DNA of 39,130 bases from Clostridium sp. CAG:710 (GTDB lineage: Bacteria > Bacillota_I > Bacilli_A > RF39 > UBA660), in the NCBI GenBank assembly GCA_000432595.1, contig HF996868.1, forward strand, positions 187,295 through 226,424, in the 5' to 3' direction. The translations under genes and the position numbers were made by a program. Shown piece by piece: positions 32,108 through 39,125 of the stretch. The notes under the pieces were generated by a model, which searched no databases, was not told where the DNA came from, and was given only the letters and a program-made list of their open reading frames with translations. How positions within the stretch are numbered: the stretch's first letter is position 1; each line of letters opens with the position of its first letter.

Positions 32108-32118
32108 GGAGCGATGAT

Positions 32119-32856
32119 ATGAAAGTTAGAAAGATAATTTTTTATGTTTGTATAGTTATAACAACTTTTTTAATATATAGAGTGGCATCTAATAATAAAA
32201 TTAATTATGTTACTTTAGGTGATGGATTATCTAAGGGTATTAATCCATATGGAGAAGTTGGTTATGGCTATTCAGACTATTTATCTGAGTATTTAAAAAA
32301 AGAAAATAATCTCAAAGATTATATTAATGAGTTTACTGATACTGACTATAGGATTTCTGATGTTATTAGTGATATTGCAGTTAATAAGAGAGTAATGCAT
32401 AATGATTCTAATATTAATATAAGAAGTGTTTTAAGAGAATCTGACTTAGTAACTATAAGTATTGGTTTTAATGATTTAATTAAAATATTTAGTATAAATA
32501 ATATTGGAACTGTATTAGAAAATAAAACTCTTTTAGAAAAGGAAATTTTATATATTGCAAATAATTATGATGATGCTTTAACAACAATTAGAAAATATGC
32601 AAAATCTGATGTTATAGTAATAGGCTTTTATAATCCATATCAGTACTTGAATACTTATAAATCTGATATTGATTATTATATTAAAAAATTAAATTCGCTC
32701 ATTTTAGAAATTTGTAAAAAGCATAATGTTAAATTTATAGATTTATATAATGCGTTTAATAATAAATTAGAATATCTACCTAATCCTAATAGTATATATC
32801 CAATTGAACTTGGTTATAGAGAAATATTTAATATAGTAAAAAATAGCATAAATTAA
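32119..32856 (+). CDS. Membrane-anchored SGNH/GDSL-fold protein lacking catalytic residues
   Basis: The 245-residue protein has an N-terminal membrane anchor (about 4-22) and an SGNH hydrolase fold. The block I motif is LGDGLSKG, with Gly36 where the nucleophilic Ser of GDSL should be. The block III motif is SIGFNDL with its Asn kept. The C-terminal D-x-x-H is replaced by N224-S-I-Y227 (before PIELGY). All three triad residues are therefore lost, and it is predicted not to be an esterase. Relatives such as YpmR are membrane-bound and poorly understood. It lies between murA and rpmE behind a weak terminator, so it may be partly co-transcribed with murA. Confidence 0.78.
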   Translation: MKVRKIIFYVCIVITTFLIYRVASNNKINYVTLGDGLSKGINPYGEVGYGYSDYLSEYLKKENNLKDYINEFTDTDYRISDVISDIAVNKRVMHNDSNINIRSVLRESDLVTISIGFNDLIKIFSINNIGTVLENKTLLEKEILYIANNYDDALTTIRKYAKSDVIVIGFYNPYQYLNTYKSDIDYYIKKLNSLILEICKKHNVKFIDLYNAFNNKLEYLPNPNSIYPIELGYREIFNIVKNSIN

Positions 32857-32863
32857 AAAAATG

Positions 32864-32892
32864 TTGCAAAACTAAAAATATCTTGATATACT
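32864..32892 (+). promoter_or_regulatory. Sigma-A promoter of rpmE
   Basis: TTGCAA (32864-32869) and TATACT (32887-32892) have 17-base spacing; TGA before the -10 is an extended element. Confidence 0.78.
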
Positions 32893-32911
32893 ATATTAGC
32901 AATTAATTACT

Positions 32912-32929
32912 ATGACTTGAATTAGTCAT
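32912..32929 (+). promoter_or_regulatory. Leader hairpin before rpmE, possible L31 autoregulatory element
   Basis: ATGACT (32912-32917) pairs with AGTCAT (32924-32929) and ends three bases before the GGGAGGAG ribosome site. It has no T tract. Ribosomal protein L31 leaders are known in Firmicutes, so a translation-control role is plausible. Confidence 0.4.
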
Positions 32930-32948
32930 GGCGGGAGGAGAGATTAGA

Positions 32949-33173
32949 ATGAAAGCAGGTATTCATCCAGAATATAAGGATACTAAATTTATTTGTGCTT
33001 GTGGTGCAGAATTTACTGCTAAATCTACTAAAGATGAATTCCACGTTGAAGTTTGTTCACAATGTCATCCATTTTATACTGGTAAACAAAGTAGAGCATC
33101 TCATGCAGGTACAGTAGATAAGTTTAATAGAAAATATGGTTTTTCTAGTAAAGAAGAAAACAAAGCAGCTTAA
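32949..33173 (+). CDS. rpmE: 50S ribosomal protein L31, zinc-binding form
   Basis: bL31 bridges the ribosomal subunits. The 74-residue protein starts MKAGIHPEYKDTKF and keeps the cysteines of the zinc (C+) form: CACG near residue 17 and CSQC near 35, then HPFYTGKQ. ATG 32949 follows GGGAGGAGA with proper spacing; the in-frame ATG at 32928 would lie upstream of that site. It has its own promoter and terminator. The Lys/Glu/Ala-rich end is unremarkable. Confidence 0.97.
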   Translation: MKAGIHPEYKDTKFICACGAEFTAKSTKDEFHVEVCSQCHPFYTGKQSRASHAGTVDKFNRKYGFSSKEENKAA

Positions 33174-33193
33174 TTTTTATAAGTTGCTTTTTT
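33162..33193 (+). terminator. Terminator after rpmE
   Basis: AAAGCAGCTTA (33162-33172) pairs with TAAGTTGCTTT (33180-33190) with one G-U, then Ts. The stem includes the end of the gene. Confidence 0.8.
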
Positions 33194-33203
33194 CTTTTTA
33201 AAG

Positions 33204-33232
33204 TTGAAAGTTTATAGGTTGCATGTTATATT
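33204..33232 (+). promoter_or_regulatory. Sigma-A promoter of rpiB
   Basis: TTGAAA (33204-33209) and TATATT (33227-33232) have 17-base spacing, with TGT before the -10. Confidence 0.7.
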
Positions 33233-33265
33233 ATTTGTATAATTAGAATATAAAGAGGTGTTTTC

Positions 33266-33721
33266 ATGAAGATTGGAATTGCAAATGATCATAGAGGATA
33301 TAATTTAAAAAATGAATTAGTTAAATATTTAAAAAGTAGAGGATATGAAGTAATAGATTATGGATCTGACACAGTTTATTCTGTTGATTATCCTGATTTT
33401 GCTTTTAAATTGTGCAATGGAGTTGTTAATAAAGAAGTTGATTTTGGGATTGCTATTTGCGGTAGTGGTATTGGAATAAGTATCGCATGTAATAAAGTAA
33501 AGGGAATTCGTTGCGCTAAACTTTCCAATGTTAAAGAAGCTTATGCAACAAGATTTGATAATGATGCTAATGTAATGGCAATCAATGGTGATATGCCAAG
33601 ATATAGAGCAAAAGATATAGTTGATAAATTTTTATCCACAGATTTTTCAAATTTAGAAAAACATGTAAGACGGATTAAGAAAATAGAAGATTATGAGGAT
33701 GGAAAATATAATGAGTGTTAA
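33266..33721 (+). CDS. rpiB: Ribose-5-phosphate isomerase B-like protein
   Basis: RpiB interconverts ribose 5-phosphate and ribulose 5-phosphate. The 151-residue protein has NDHRG (Asp8, His9), the catalytic Cys65 with an anion-hole loop ICGSGIGISIACNK, and C-terminal Arg-rich HVRRIKKI for phosphate. Asp98 in RFDNDANV stands where RpiB enzymes usually have the ring-opening His (RxHNDANV), so activity could be altered or the substrate could be another aldose phosphate. In B. subtilis ywlF follows mntP, matching this neighbourhood. It overlaps the DUF1146 gene by 11 bases. Confidence 0.9.
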   Translation: MKIGIANDHRGYNLKNELVKYLKSRGYEVIDYGSDTVYSVDYPDFAFKLCNGVVNKEVDFGIAICGSGIGISIACNKVKGIRCAKLSNVKEAYATRFDNDANVMAINGDMPRYRAKDIVDKFLSTDFSNLEKHVRRIKKIEDYEDGKYNEC

Positions 33722-33908
33722 ATTTTTTCTATATATAATAGTTTCGGTTATAGTTATTTGGGCTTTTGACTCAATTAATATTAATAAAATTTTTAAAAAA
33801 AATAAAGTTGCTCAGGCAACAATTTTTTACTTTTTACTTGGAATTTCTATGATATATTTAGTTACAAATTTTTTATATGACTTTTTTACTTCAACTCAAA
33901 TATTGTAA
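33711..33908 (+). CDS. DUF1146 (YwzB) family small membrane protein
   Basis: The 65-residue protein has two membrane segments (about 4-20 and 37-57) joined by the conserved basic loop FDSININKIFKKNKVAQA, the hallmark of DUF1146. The function is unknown. In B. subtilis ywzB lies near the atp operon, ywmB, murAA, spoIID, spoIIQ, spoIIID and mbl, and here the last three follow. ATG 33711 is preferred because GAGGATGG lies 8 bases upstream; earlier in-frame ATGs lack a site. Confidence 0.82.
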   Translation: MSVKFFLYIIVSVIVIWAFDSININKIFKKNKVAQATIFYFLLGISMIYLVTNFLYDFFTSTQIL

Positions 33909-33915
33909 AAAAATT

Positions 33916-33946
33916 GTATAAAAAATCACCTTGTTGTGCAAAATGA
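33916..33946 (+). promoter_or_regulatory. Candidate sigma-F promoter of spoIIQ
   Basis: GTATA (33916-33920), 16 bases and TGCAAAATGA (33937-33946) match the sigma-F -10 (GGNRANAMTW) at 8 of 10. spoIIQ is a sigma-F gene in B. subtilis. The predicted start lies close to the ribosome site. Confidence 0.4.
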
Positions 33947-33962
33947 TAATGAGGTGAAAGAA

Positions 33963-34595
33963 ATGGAAAAGAAAAGAAAGTTAAAGAGATTTGTTATGCC
34001 ATCTATATATGTGGCATTGGTTGCAATACTTGTAATATCTACTTTTGCAACATTTGCTAATATGAAATCTGTTAATGAGGAAGAAAAAATCAATTATGTT
34101 TCAAATGGTATTTGGACAAATGATACTCCAGTTGCATCAGTAGAAAAAGTAATAGTTAAACCTTATACTGCTAAAGATGTAGCAATCGGTAGATATTTCT
34201 ATGATTATAGAGATGAAGGTACTCAACAACAAAACGCTATTATTTTTTATGAAAATAGCTATATTCAAAATTCTGGGGTAGATTATATTTTAGATAATCA
34301 GTTTGATGTTGTTAGTATTTACGATGGTACTGTAACTAAAGTAGAAGATAATGAACTTGCTGGTAAGACTGTTGAAGTTAAACATGATGGAAATATAATA
34401 AGTGTTTATCAAAGTTTAGGCGAAGTTAGTGTTAAACAAGGAGATACAGTTAAACAGGGCTCTAAAATTGGTAAAAGCGGTAATTCAAAAATTAATAAAG
34501 ATTTGGGTAACCATTTACATTTTGAATTATATGTAAAAGGCCAAGTTGTTAATCCTGAAGATTGCTATAACAAAAAAATTTCTGATTTTAAATAG
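33963..34595 (+). CDS. spoIIQ: Stage II sporulation protein Q, degenerate LytM domain
   Basis: SpoIIQ is the forespore half of the SpoIIQ-SpoIIIAH channel that links forespore and mother cell during engulfment. The 210-residue protein has a basic start, one membrane segment (about 11-32), a linker and a LytM-like domain (about 95-200). Of the zinc ligands, HLH (His184, His186) and Asp107 remain, but Asn103 replaces the first His and Ser151 (YQSL) another, so it is predicted inactive, as in B. subtilis. Many clostridial SpoIIQ proteins keep the site. ATG 33963 follows GAGGTGA; the frame also opens earlier at GTG 33936 without a site. spoIIID and mbl follow. Confidence 0.93.
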   Translation: MEKKRKLKRFVMPSIYVALVAILVISTFATFANMKSVNEEEKINYVSNGIWTNDTPVASVEKVIVKPYTAKDVAIGRYFYDYRDEGTQQQNAIIFYENSYIQNSGVDYILDNQFDVVSIYDGTVTKVEDNELAGKTVEVKHDGNIISVYQSLGEVSVKQGDTVKQGSKIGKSGNSKINKDLGNHLHFELYVKGQVVNPEDCYNKKISDFK

Positions 34596-34610
34596 GCATT
34601 TTGCCTTTTT
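34593..34610 (+). terminator. Short terminator after spoIIQ
   Basis: AGGCA (34594-34598), TTT and TGCCT (34602-34606) followed by Ts; the stem begins at the stop codon. Confidence 0.6.
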
Positions 34611-34614
34611 AAAT

Positions 34615-34644
34615 TCATAATTTTTTTATGTCAATATATACTTT
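34615..34644 (+). promoter_or_regulatory. Possible sigma-E promoter of spoIIID
   Basis: TCATAATT (34615-34622), 14 bases and TATACTTT (34637-34644) partly match the sigma-E pattern. spoIIID is a sigma-E gene in B. subtilis. A start near 34651 leaves room for the leader. Confidence 0.4.
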
Positions 34645-34661
34645 ACTGAAAGTAGGTAAAT

Positions 34662-34907
34662 ATGAATAAAAAGATTATGAAAAGAATAATTGATGAAGCA
34701 AATTTTGTTTTAAAAACTAATAATAATATTAGAGATACAGCTAAGGTATTTGGAGTATCTAAGAGTACTGTCCATAAAGATCTTCATGAGAGACTTTTTG
34801 AACTGGATATTAGTTTATTTGAAAAAATAGCTAATATTTTTGATAACCACTTAAGTATTAGACATATCAATGGTGGAGAAGCTACAAGACAAAAATATGC
34901 TAAATAG
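34662..34907 (+). CDS. spoIIID: Stage III sporulation protein D, mother-cell transcription factor
   Basis: SpoIIID adjusts sigma-E genes in the mother cell and helps switch on sigma-K. The 81-residue protein has the family start (RIIDEANFVLKTNNNIRDTAKVFGVSKSTVHKDL), a helix-turn-helix at about 23-43, and a basic C-terminal helix ending NGGEATRQKY. It follows spoIIQ and precedes mbl by 10 bases, the same order as in B. subtilis. Confidence 0.96.
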   Translation: MNKKIMKRIIDEANFVLKTNNNIRDTAKVFGVSKSTVHKDLHERLFELDISLFEKIANIFDNHLSIRHINGGEATRQKYAK

Positions 34908-34917
34908 GGGAGATATT

Positions 34918-35901
34918 ATGAAAGATATAGGTATAGATTTAGGAACAGCAAATGTTTTGATTTATGTAAAAGGTAATGGAATAGTTCTTAATGAGCCAAG
35001 TGTAGTTGCCGTTGATACTGAAACAAAAAACGTATTAGCTGTTGGTACAGAAGCAAGTGAGATGTTAGGAAGAACACCTGGTAAAGTAAAAGCTATTAAA
35101 CCTCTAAAAGATGGTGTAATTGCGGACTTTGAGTATACCGAAGTTATGCTTAATAATTTTATCAAAAGAATTAAAGGTAGAGGTATTTTATCAAGACCTA
35201 GAATTTTAATTTGTTGTCCTTCTAATATAACTGCGGTTGAGAAAAATGCTATTAAAGAGGCTGCAGAAAGATTAGGGGCAAGAAAAGTTTTTGTTGAAGA
35301 AGAACCTAAGGTTGCTGCAATAGGGGCTGGTATGGATATTTCTAAACCTAGTGGTAATATGGTTATTGATATTGGGGGAGGTACTACTGATATTGCTGTG
35401 TTATCATTAGGCGGTATTGTAACTAGTCAATCTTTAAAAGTTGCTGGTAATTCATTTGATCTTGCAATTATTGATTATGTTAAAGATAAGCATAAACTTT
35501 TAATTGGGGATAGGACCGCAGAGGATGTTAAGTTTAAGCTTGGTGCTGTTTATAATGGAGATTCTGATAACAAGATGGAAATTAAAGGTAGAAATCTTAG
35601 TAAGGGTCTTCCATATACAATAGAGATAACTGAAAAAGAAATTGAAGAAGCTCTTTATCCACTTGCTATGGAAATAGTAAAAAAGGCAAAAGAGGTACTT
35701 GAAAAGACTCCACCAGAATTATCCGCAGATATTGTGGATAAAGGTATTGTCTTAACTGGTGGTGGTGCATTGGTTAAAGGAATGCCAGAATTGTTTGAAC
35801 AAGAACTAAAAGTACCGGTTTTTATTTCTGAGAGTCCACTCACATGTGTTGCTGAGGGCTGTGGAATAATGCTTACAAATTTAGATTTAATTGATAAATA
35901 A
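34918..35901 (+). CDS. mbl: Mbl/MreB-family actin-like rod-shape protein
   Basis: MreB-type filaments guide lateral wall synthesis. The 327-residue protein has phosphate 1 DIGIDLGTANVLIYVKG, phosphate 2 VIDIGGGTTDIAVLS and the adenosine motif LTGGGALVKGMPE. The position right after spoIIID identifies it as Mbl of the MreB/Mbl/MreBH set. ATG 34918 follows AGGGGAGA; the longer open frame begins inside spoIIID without a site. A strong terminator follows at its stop codon. Confidence 0.95.
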   Translation: MKDIGIDLGTANVLIYVKGNGIVLNEPSVVAVDTETKNVLAVGTEASEMLGRTPGKVKAIKPLKDGVIADFEYTEVMLNNFIKRIKGRGILSRPRILICCPSNITAVEKNAIKEAAERLGARKVFVEEEPKVAAIGAGMDISKPSGNMVIDIGGGTTDIAVLSLGGIVTSQSLKVAGNSFDLAIIDYVKDKHKLLIGDRTAEDVKFKLGAVYNGDSDNKMEIKGRNLSKGLPYTIEITEKEIEEALYPLAMEIVKKAKEVLEKTPPELSADIVDKGIVLTGGGALVKGMPELFEQELKVPVFISESPLTCVAEGCGIMLTNLDLIDK

Positions 35902-35923
35902 ACTGTCAAAATGACAGTTTTTT
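35901..35923 (+). terminator. Rho-independent terminator after mbl
   Basis: AACTGTCA (35901-35908), AAA and TGACAGTT (35912-35919) with a T tail to 35923. Confidence 0.9.
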
Positions 35924-35943
35924 CTTTTAGTATATGAGATTTG

Positions 35944-35952
35944 TGATATAAT
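35944..35952 (+). promoter_or_regulatory. Extended -10 promoter of tagO
   Basis: TGA-TATAAT at 35944-35952, 18 bases before the ATG; weak -35. Confidence 0.5.
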
Positions 35953-35970
35953 TGTCTTGGAGTGATCAAA

Positions 35971-37056
35971 ATGATTAGTAAAGATATTGATTATATATTG
36001 CTGATGGTTTCAGTGACTTTTGTGTTTACGGCGCTTATTATGCCTTTTATGGCTAAGATAGCTAATTATATTGGAGCTATGGATATTCCTAGAACAAGAC
36101 ATATTCATACTAAACCAATGCCGAAATTGGGTGGACTCGGAATTTTCTTGGGATTTTTATTTGGATATATGTTATTTGGAATTAATAGTATTCAGATGAA
36201 TTCAGTTTTAATTGGTAGTTTTATAATTGTTATGACTGGAATAATTGATGATATTAGGCCTATCAAATTTTATCATAAATTAATCGGTCAGATTGCTGCG
36301 GCTGCGGTAATTGTATTTTATGGTCAGATACTTCTTAATCATGCAACTCTATTTGGTCTTGATCTTCAATTTGGAATCTTTGCTTATCCAATTACATTGT
36401 TATTTATAGTTGGATGTATTAATATCATGAATCTGATTGATGGAATGGATGGACTGTGCGGTGGAATCACTTCTATATTTTTTATAACGATTGGAATAAT
36501 TTGCTTTTTCCAGGGAAGGCTAGGAAGTTTAGTAGCAATAATTGGATTTATTATGTTGGGTTCAACACTTGGCTTCCTACTCCATAATTTTTATCCGGCA
36601 AAAATATTTGCAGGTGATAGTGGATCTATGTTTATGGGATTTATTATATCAATAGTAGCTCTATTAGGATTTAAAGGTACTATGTTAACATCTCTTTTAG
36701 TGCCACTTATGATTCTTGCAATTCCTATACTGGATACTCTGTTCGCAATTATTAGAAGGATGCTTAAAGGTCAACCAATATTTACTGCGGATAAGGAACA
36801 TATGCATCATCAATTTTTAAAAATGAATTTTTCACAAAGAACTACAGTTCTTATTGTGTATGCTATAAACGGACTTTTTTCACTTGCTTCTATTCTATAT
36901 GTATTAAGAGATTCTGGGCGAGCAAAAATTATATATATAATACTATTTTTCATGGTTCTTTGGTTTGCATTGAATACAGGAATAATATCTGAAAAGATGA
37001 GTAGTAAAGTAAAAGATATTGAGAAAAAAGGAATGCTAAAAAAGAGAAAAAAATAG
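35971..37056 (+). CDS. tagO: Undecaprenyl-phosphate N-acetylglucosaminyl 1-phosphate transferase (TagO/WecA family)
   Basis: This membrane enzyme starts lipid-linked polymer synthesis by moving GlcNAc-1-phosphate to undecaprenyl phosphate. The 361-residue protein has about eleven membrane segments and the family motifs: PRTRHIHTKPMPKLGGLGI near residue 32, GIIDDIRPI, NLIDGMDGLCGG and FAGDSGSMF. The KEHMHHQFL motif is the WecA/TagO (not MraY) substrate loop. No teichoic acid genes lie next to it. ATG 35971 follows GGAGTGA. A terminator overlaps the stop and the Agr-like pair starts 26 bases later. Confidence 0.93.
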   Translation: MISKDIDYILLMVSVTFVFTALIMPFMAKIANYIGAMDIPRTRHIHTKPMPKLGGLGIFLGFLFGYMLFGINSIQMNSVLIGSFIIVMTGIIDDIRPIKFYHKLIGQIAAAAVIVFYGQILLNHATLFGLDLQFGIFAYPITLLFIVGCINIMNLIDGMDGLCGGITSIFFITIGIICFFQGRLGSLVAIIGFIMLGSTLGFLLHNFYPAKIFAGDSGSMFMGFIISIVALLGFKGTMLTSLLVPLMILAIPILDTLFAIIRRMLKGQPIFTADKEHMHHQFLKMNFSQRTTVLIVYAINGLFSLASILYVLRDSGRAKIIYIILFFMVLWFALNTGIISEKMSSKVKDIEKKGMLKKRKK

Positions 37057-37068
37057 TTTCTCTTTTTT
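37041..37068 (+). terminator. Terminator after tagO
   Basis: AAAGAGAAA (37041-37049) and TTTCTCTTT (37057-37065) with a 7-base loop and Ts. It uses the final lysine codons as one arm. Confidence 0.75.
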
Positions 37069-37082
37069 CATAAGGTGATATT

Positions 37083-37814
37083 ATGATTAACTTTATTATA
37101 TGCGATGATAATGAAAATTTTTTAATGCGTGAGAAAAAGCTTGTCGATAATTTTATGATGAATTATGATGTTGATTATAAAATTACAGATTTTAGTGATT
37201 ATACTGAGGAGTTTTTTCAAGCAATGTATGATGAAACTTGTTTTAAAATTTATCTTTTAGATATTCAAACTGATACTAATTCCGGACTTAATGTCGCAAG
37301 AAGAATTAGAGAAGAACAAGATGATTGGATTTCTATTATTATAATTATTACTGCTTTTGGTGAATATAGATATGAAGCTTTAGGCACTAGATTATATTTG
37401 TTAGATTTTATAAACAAGGTTTATGATTGTGAGGATAAAATTAGGGATACTCTTGAGATTGCGATGAAGCATTATGACAATCGTAGAAAAAGTTTAAGAT
37501 TTGAATATAATTACATCATGAAAAATATTGAATTTAGACATATTATTTATATTGAAAAAGAACAGGATAGTAAAAGATGTATAATTAAAACAACTCATGG
37601 TGACCAATATATAAATAAAAGTTTAAATGATATGTATGAACTTTTGGATTCTAGATTTATTAAAACAAGTAGAAGTTGTATTGCCAATAGTGATTTTATA
37701 AAAGAATTTATAATTGCTGAAAATAAATTAGTATTTAAAAATGGTGAATATACTTATTTAATATCTAGAAATATGAAGAAAGGATTAAGGAAGTATGCTA
37801 GAGTTAATAATTAA
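37083..37814 (+). CDS. AgrA/LytTR-type response regulator
   Basis: The 243-residue protein has a receiver domain (1-125) with acidic pocket Asp8-Asp9, phosphoacceptor Asp60 (LLDIQT), Thr90 and Lys112. A LytTR DNA-binding domain (about 140-240) carries HIIYIEKEQDSKR and SFIKTSRSCIANSDFI-type motifs. This layout is that of AgrA, VirR and ComE regulators that answer peptide signals. AAGGTGAT precedes the ATG. The stop lies 20 bases inside the kinase gene, so the two are coupled. No agrB or agrD gene is present on this side. Confidence 0.92.
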   Translation: MINFIICDDNENFLMREKKLVDNFMMNYDVDYKITDFSDYTEEFFQAMYDETCFKIYLLDIQTDTNSGLNVARRIREEQDDWISIIIIITAFGEYRYEALGTRLYLLDFINKVYDCEDKIRDTLEIAMKHYDNRRKSLRFEYNYIMKNIEFRHIIYIEKEQDSKRCIIKTTHGDQYINKSLNDMYELLDSRFIKTSRSCIANSDFIKEFIIAENKLVFKNGEYTYLISRNMKKGLRKYARVNN

Positions 37815-39081
37815 ACTGATTATATTTACAATTATGCCAATAAGCGGATTCTTTGTTATAAAGAATTTGATTGATTCAGATGAGAAAATTTATTCAGTTA
37901 AAAATATTTTAATTATAGTAGGATTATGCGTTGCAAATGGGTTGATTTATAATAGTAGTTATAAGTCCTATACTACACTTCTTAACTTTTGCTTCTTGAT
38001 AATTGGCTATAAGTATATATTTAAGATTTCATTTTTTCAATCATTACTTTTATCAATATCTTTGATGTTACTCATCTTTTTATCAGAAGCATTACTTTAT
38101 GTATTTTTATATACTTTTTTAAGTGAAAATTTGGTTCGACAATTTGGACTACCAATGCTTTTTTCTAATCTCCTTATTGGAATAATTGTTGTTTTAGTTT
38201 CCAAGATTAAAATTTTGAAAAAGCTTGTTAAGAATGTATTTGTTAAACTAACTGGTTTTCCAAGGGCTGAAACAATATTTATTTCTATATTTTGGCTTGT
38301 AGTTGTTAGTATGCTTTGTCATTCGATTTCTAAAGAATCAATCAATAGCTTGGAGTTTTGGCTTAGTCTTGCTATAGAAGTTGTTTTTATATTGTTTATG
38401 CTTAATCATTTTTTAGATAAGGATAGATATATTGGATTAAATGAAAAATTTGATGACTTATATGAATATGTTCAGACTATGGAAGAATCTCTTGATAATG
38501 AACAAATGAATATTCATGAATATAAGAATCAACTTTCTGTAATTAGGAGTATGACTAATAATAAAAAGATTAAAGATTATATTGATTCATTAGTTGATGA
38601 ATGTCCAGATGATGCAAAATGGAATACAGAATTAAAGAATTTACCTAAGTGTGGTTTAAAAGGCTTGTTGCATTATAAACTTGCTTGTGCAGCTAAGAAA
38701 AATTTAAACGTTTTGATAACTGTTAGTCCAGATACTGCATCTGTTATTAAAGGTTTATCTTTGGAAGATATCAAACAACTTTCAAGATTAGTTGGTATTT
38801 ATATGGATAATGCAATGGATGCAGCATTAGATACTGAAAAAAAGAATGTTGCACTTGAAATATATAAAATTAAAGATACTGTTAATATTGTCATATCTAA
38901 TTCAGCTAATATAGATGAGTCTAAGGTTAAAATGATTGGTAAAAAAGGTTTTACATCAAAAGGTAAGGGACATGGACGTGGGACTTATCTAGCTAAAAAG
39001 ATGTTGCTTCATAACAAAAAGTTTTCTGCTTCTAATTCAGTTGTTAAAGATTACTATATTGAAAGAATAATAATAAACTAA
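37795..39081 (+). CDS. AgrC-like sensor histidine kinase (HPK10 type)
   Basis: The 428-residue protein begins with six or seven membrane segments (about 1-205), the usual peptide-sensing module of AgrC-type kinases. A dimerisation helix holds the His box IHEYKNQLS with phosphoacceptor His241. The GHKL ATPase has an N box IYMDNAMDAA with Asn339 and a G box KGFTSKGKGHGRGTYLAKKM. The H box reads HEYKNQL rather than HDYxNHL, within family range. It overlaps the regulator by 20 bases. The ligand is unknown and no signal peptide precursor is seen before the window ends. Confidence 0.92.
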   Translation: MLELIIKLIIFTIMPISGFFVIKNLIDSDEKIYSVKNILIIVGLCVANGLIYNSSYKSYTTLLNFCFLIIGYKYIFKISFFQSLLLSISLMLLIFLSEALLYVFLYTFLSENLVRQFGLPMLFSNLLIGIIVVLVSKIKILKKLVKNVFVKLTGFPRAETIFISIFWLVVVSMLCHSISKESINSLEFWLSLAIEVVFILFMLNHFLDKDRYIGLNEKFDDLYEYVQTMEESLDNEQMNIHEYKNQLSVIRSMTNNKKIKDYIDSLVDECPDDAKWNTELKNLPKCGLKGLLHYKLACAAKKNLNVLITVSPDTASVIKGLSLEDIKQLSRLVGIYMDNAMDAALDTEKKNVALEIYKIKDTVNIVISNSANIDESKVKMIGKKGFTSKGKGHGRGTYLAKKMLLHNKKFSASNSVVKDYYIERIIIN

Positions 39082-39096
39082 AAAAAGATGCATACG

Positions 39097-39125
39097 TGTG
39101 AAATGCACCCCTTAAAGTAGACATT
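39097..39125. mobile_element. Possible terminal repeat of an IS3/IS150-type element at the window edge
   Basis: TGTGAAATGCACCCCTTAAA followed by GTAGACATT resembles, from memory, IS150-group terminal repeats of the TG...GCACCCCTTAAAGTxxGACA kind. Only one end could be in the window and no transposase is visible. The overlapping TGCAT...ATGCA hairpin could equally be a terminator for a gene on the minus strand beyond the edge. Confidence 0.35.

Noticed and set aside
33632..33640. Perfect DnaA box TTATCCACA
   Set aside because: It is a single copy inside the rpiB coding sequence with no cluster around it; chance or a minor binding site is more likely than an origin.
35655..35969. Minus-strand frame of 104 codons over the mbl end
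   Set aside because: It is antisense to conserved mbl and crosses its terminator; no start signal.
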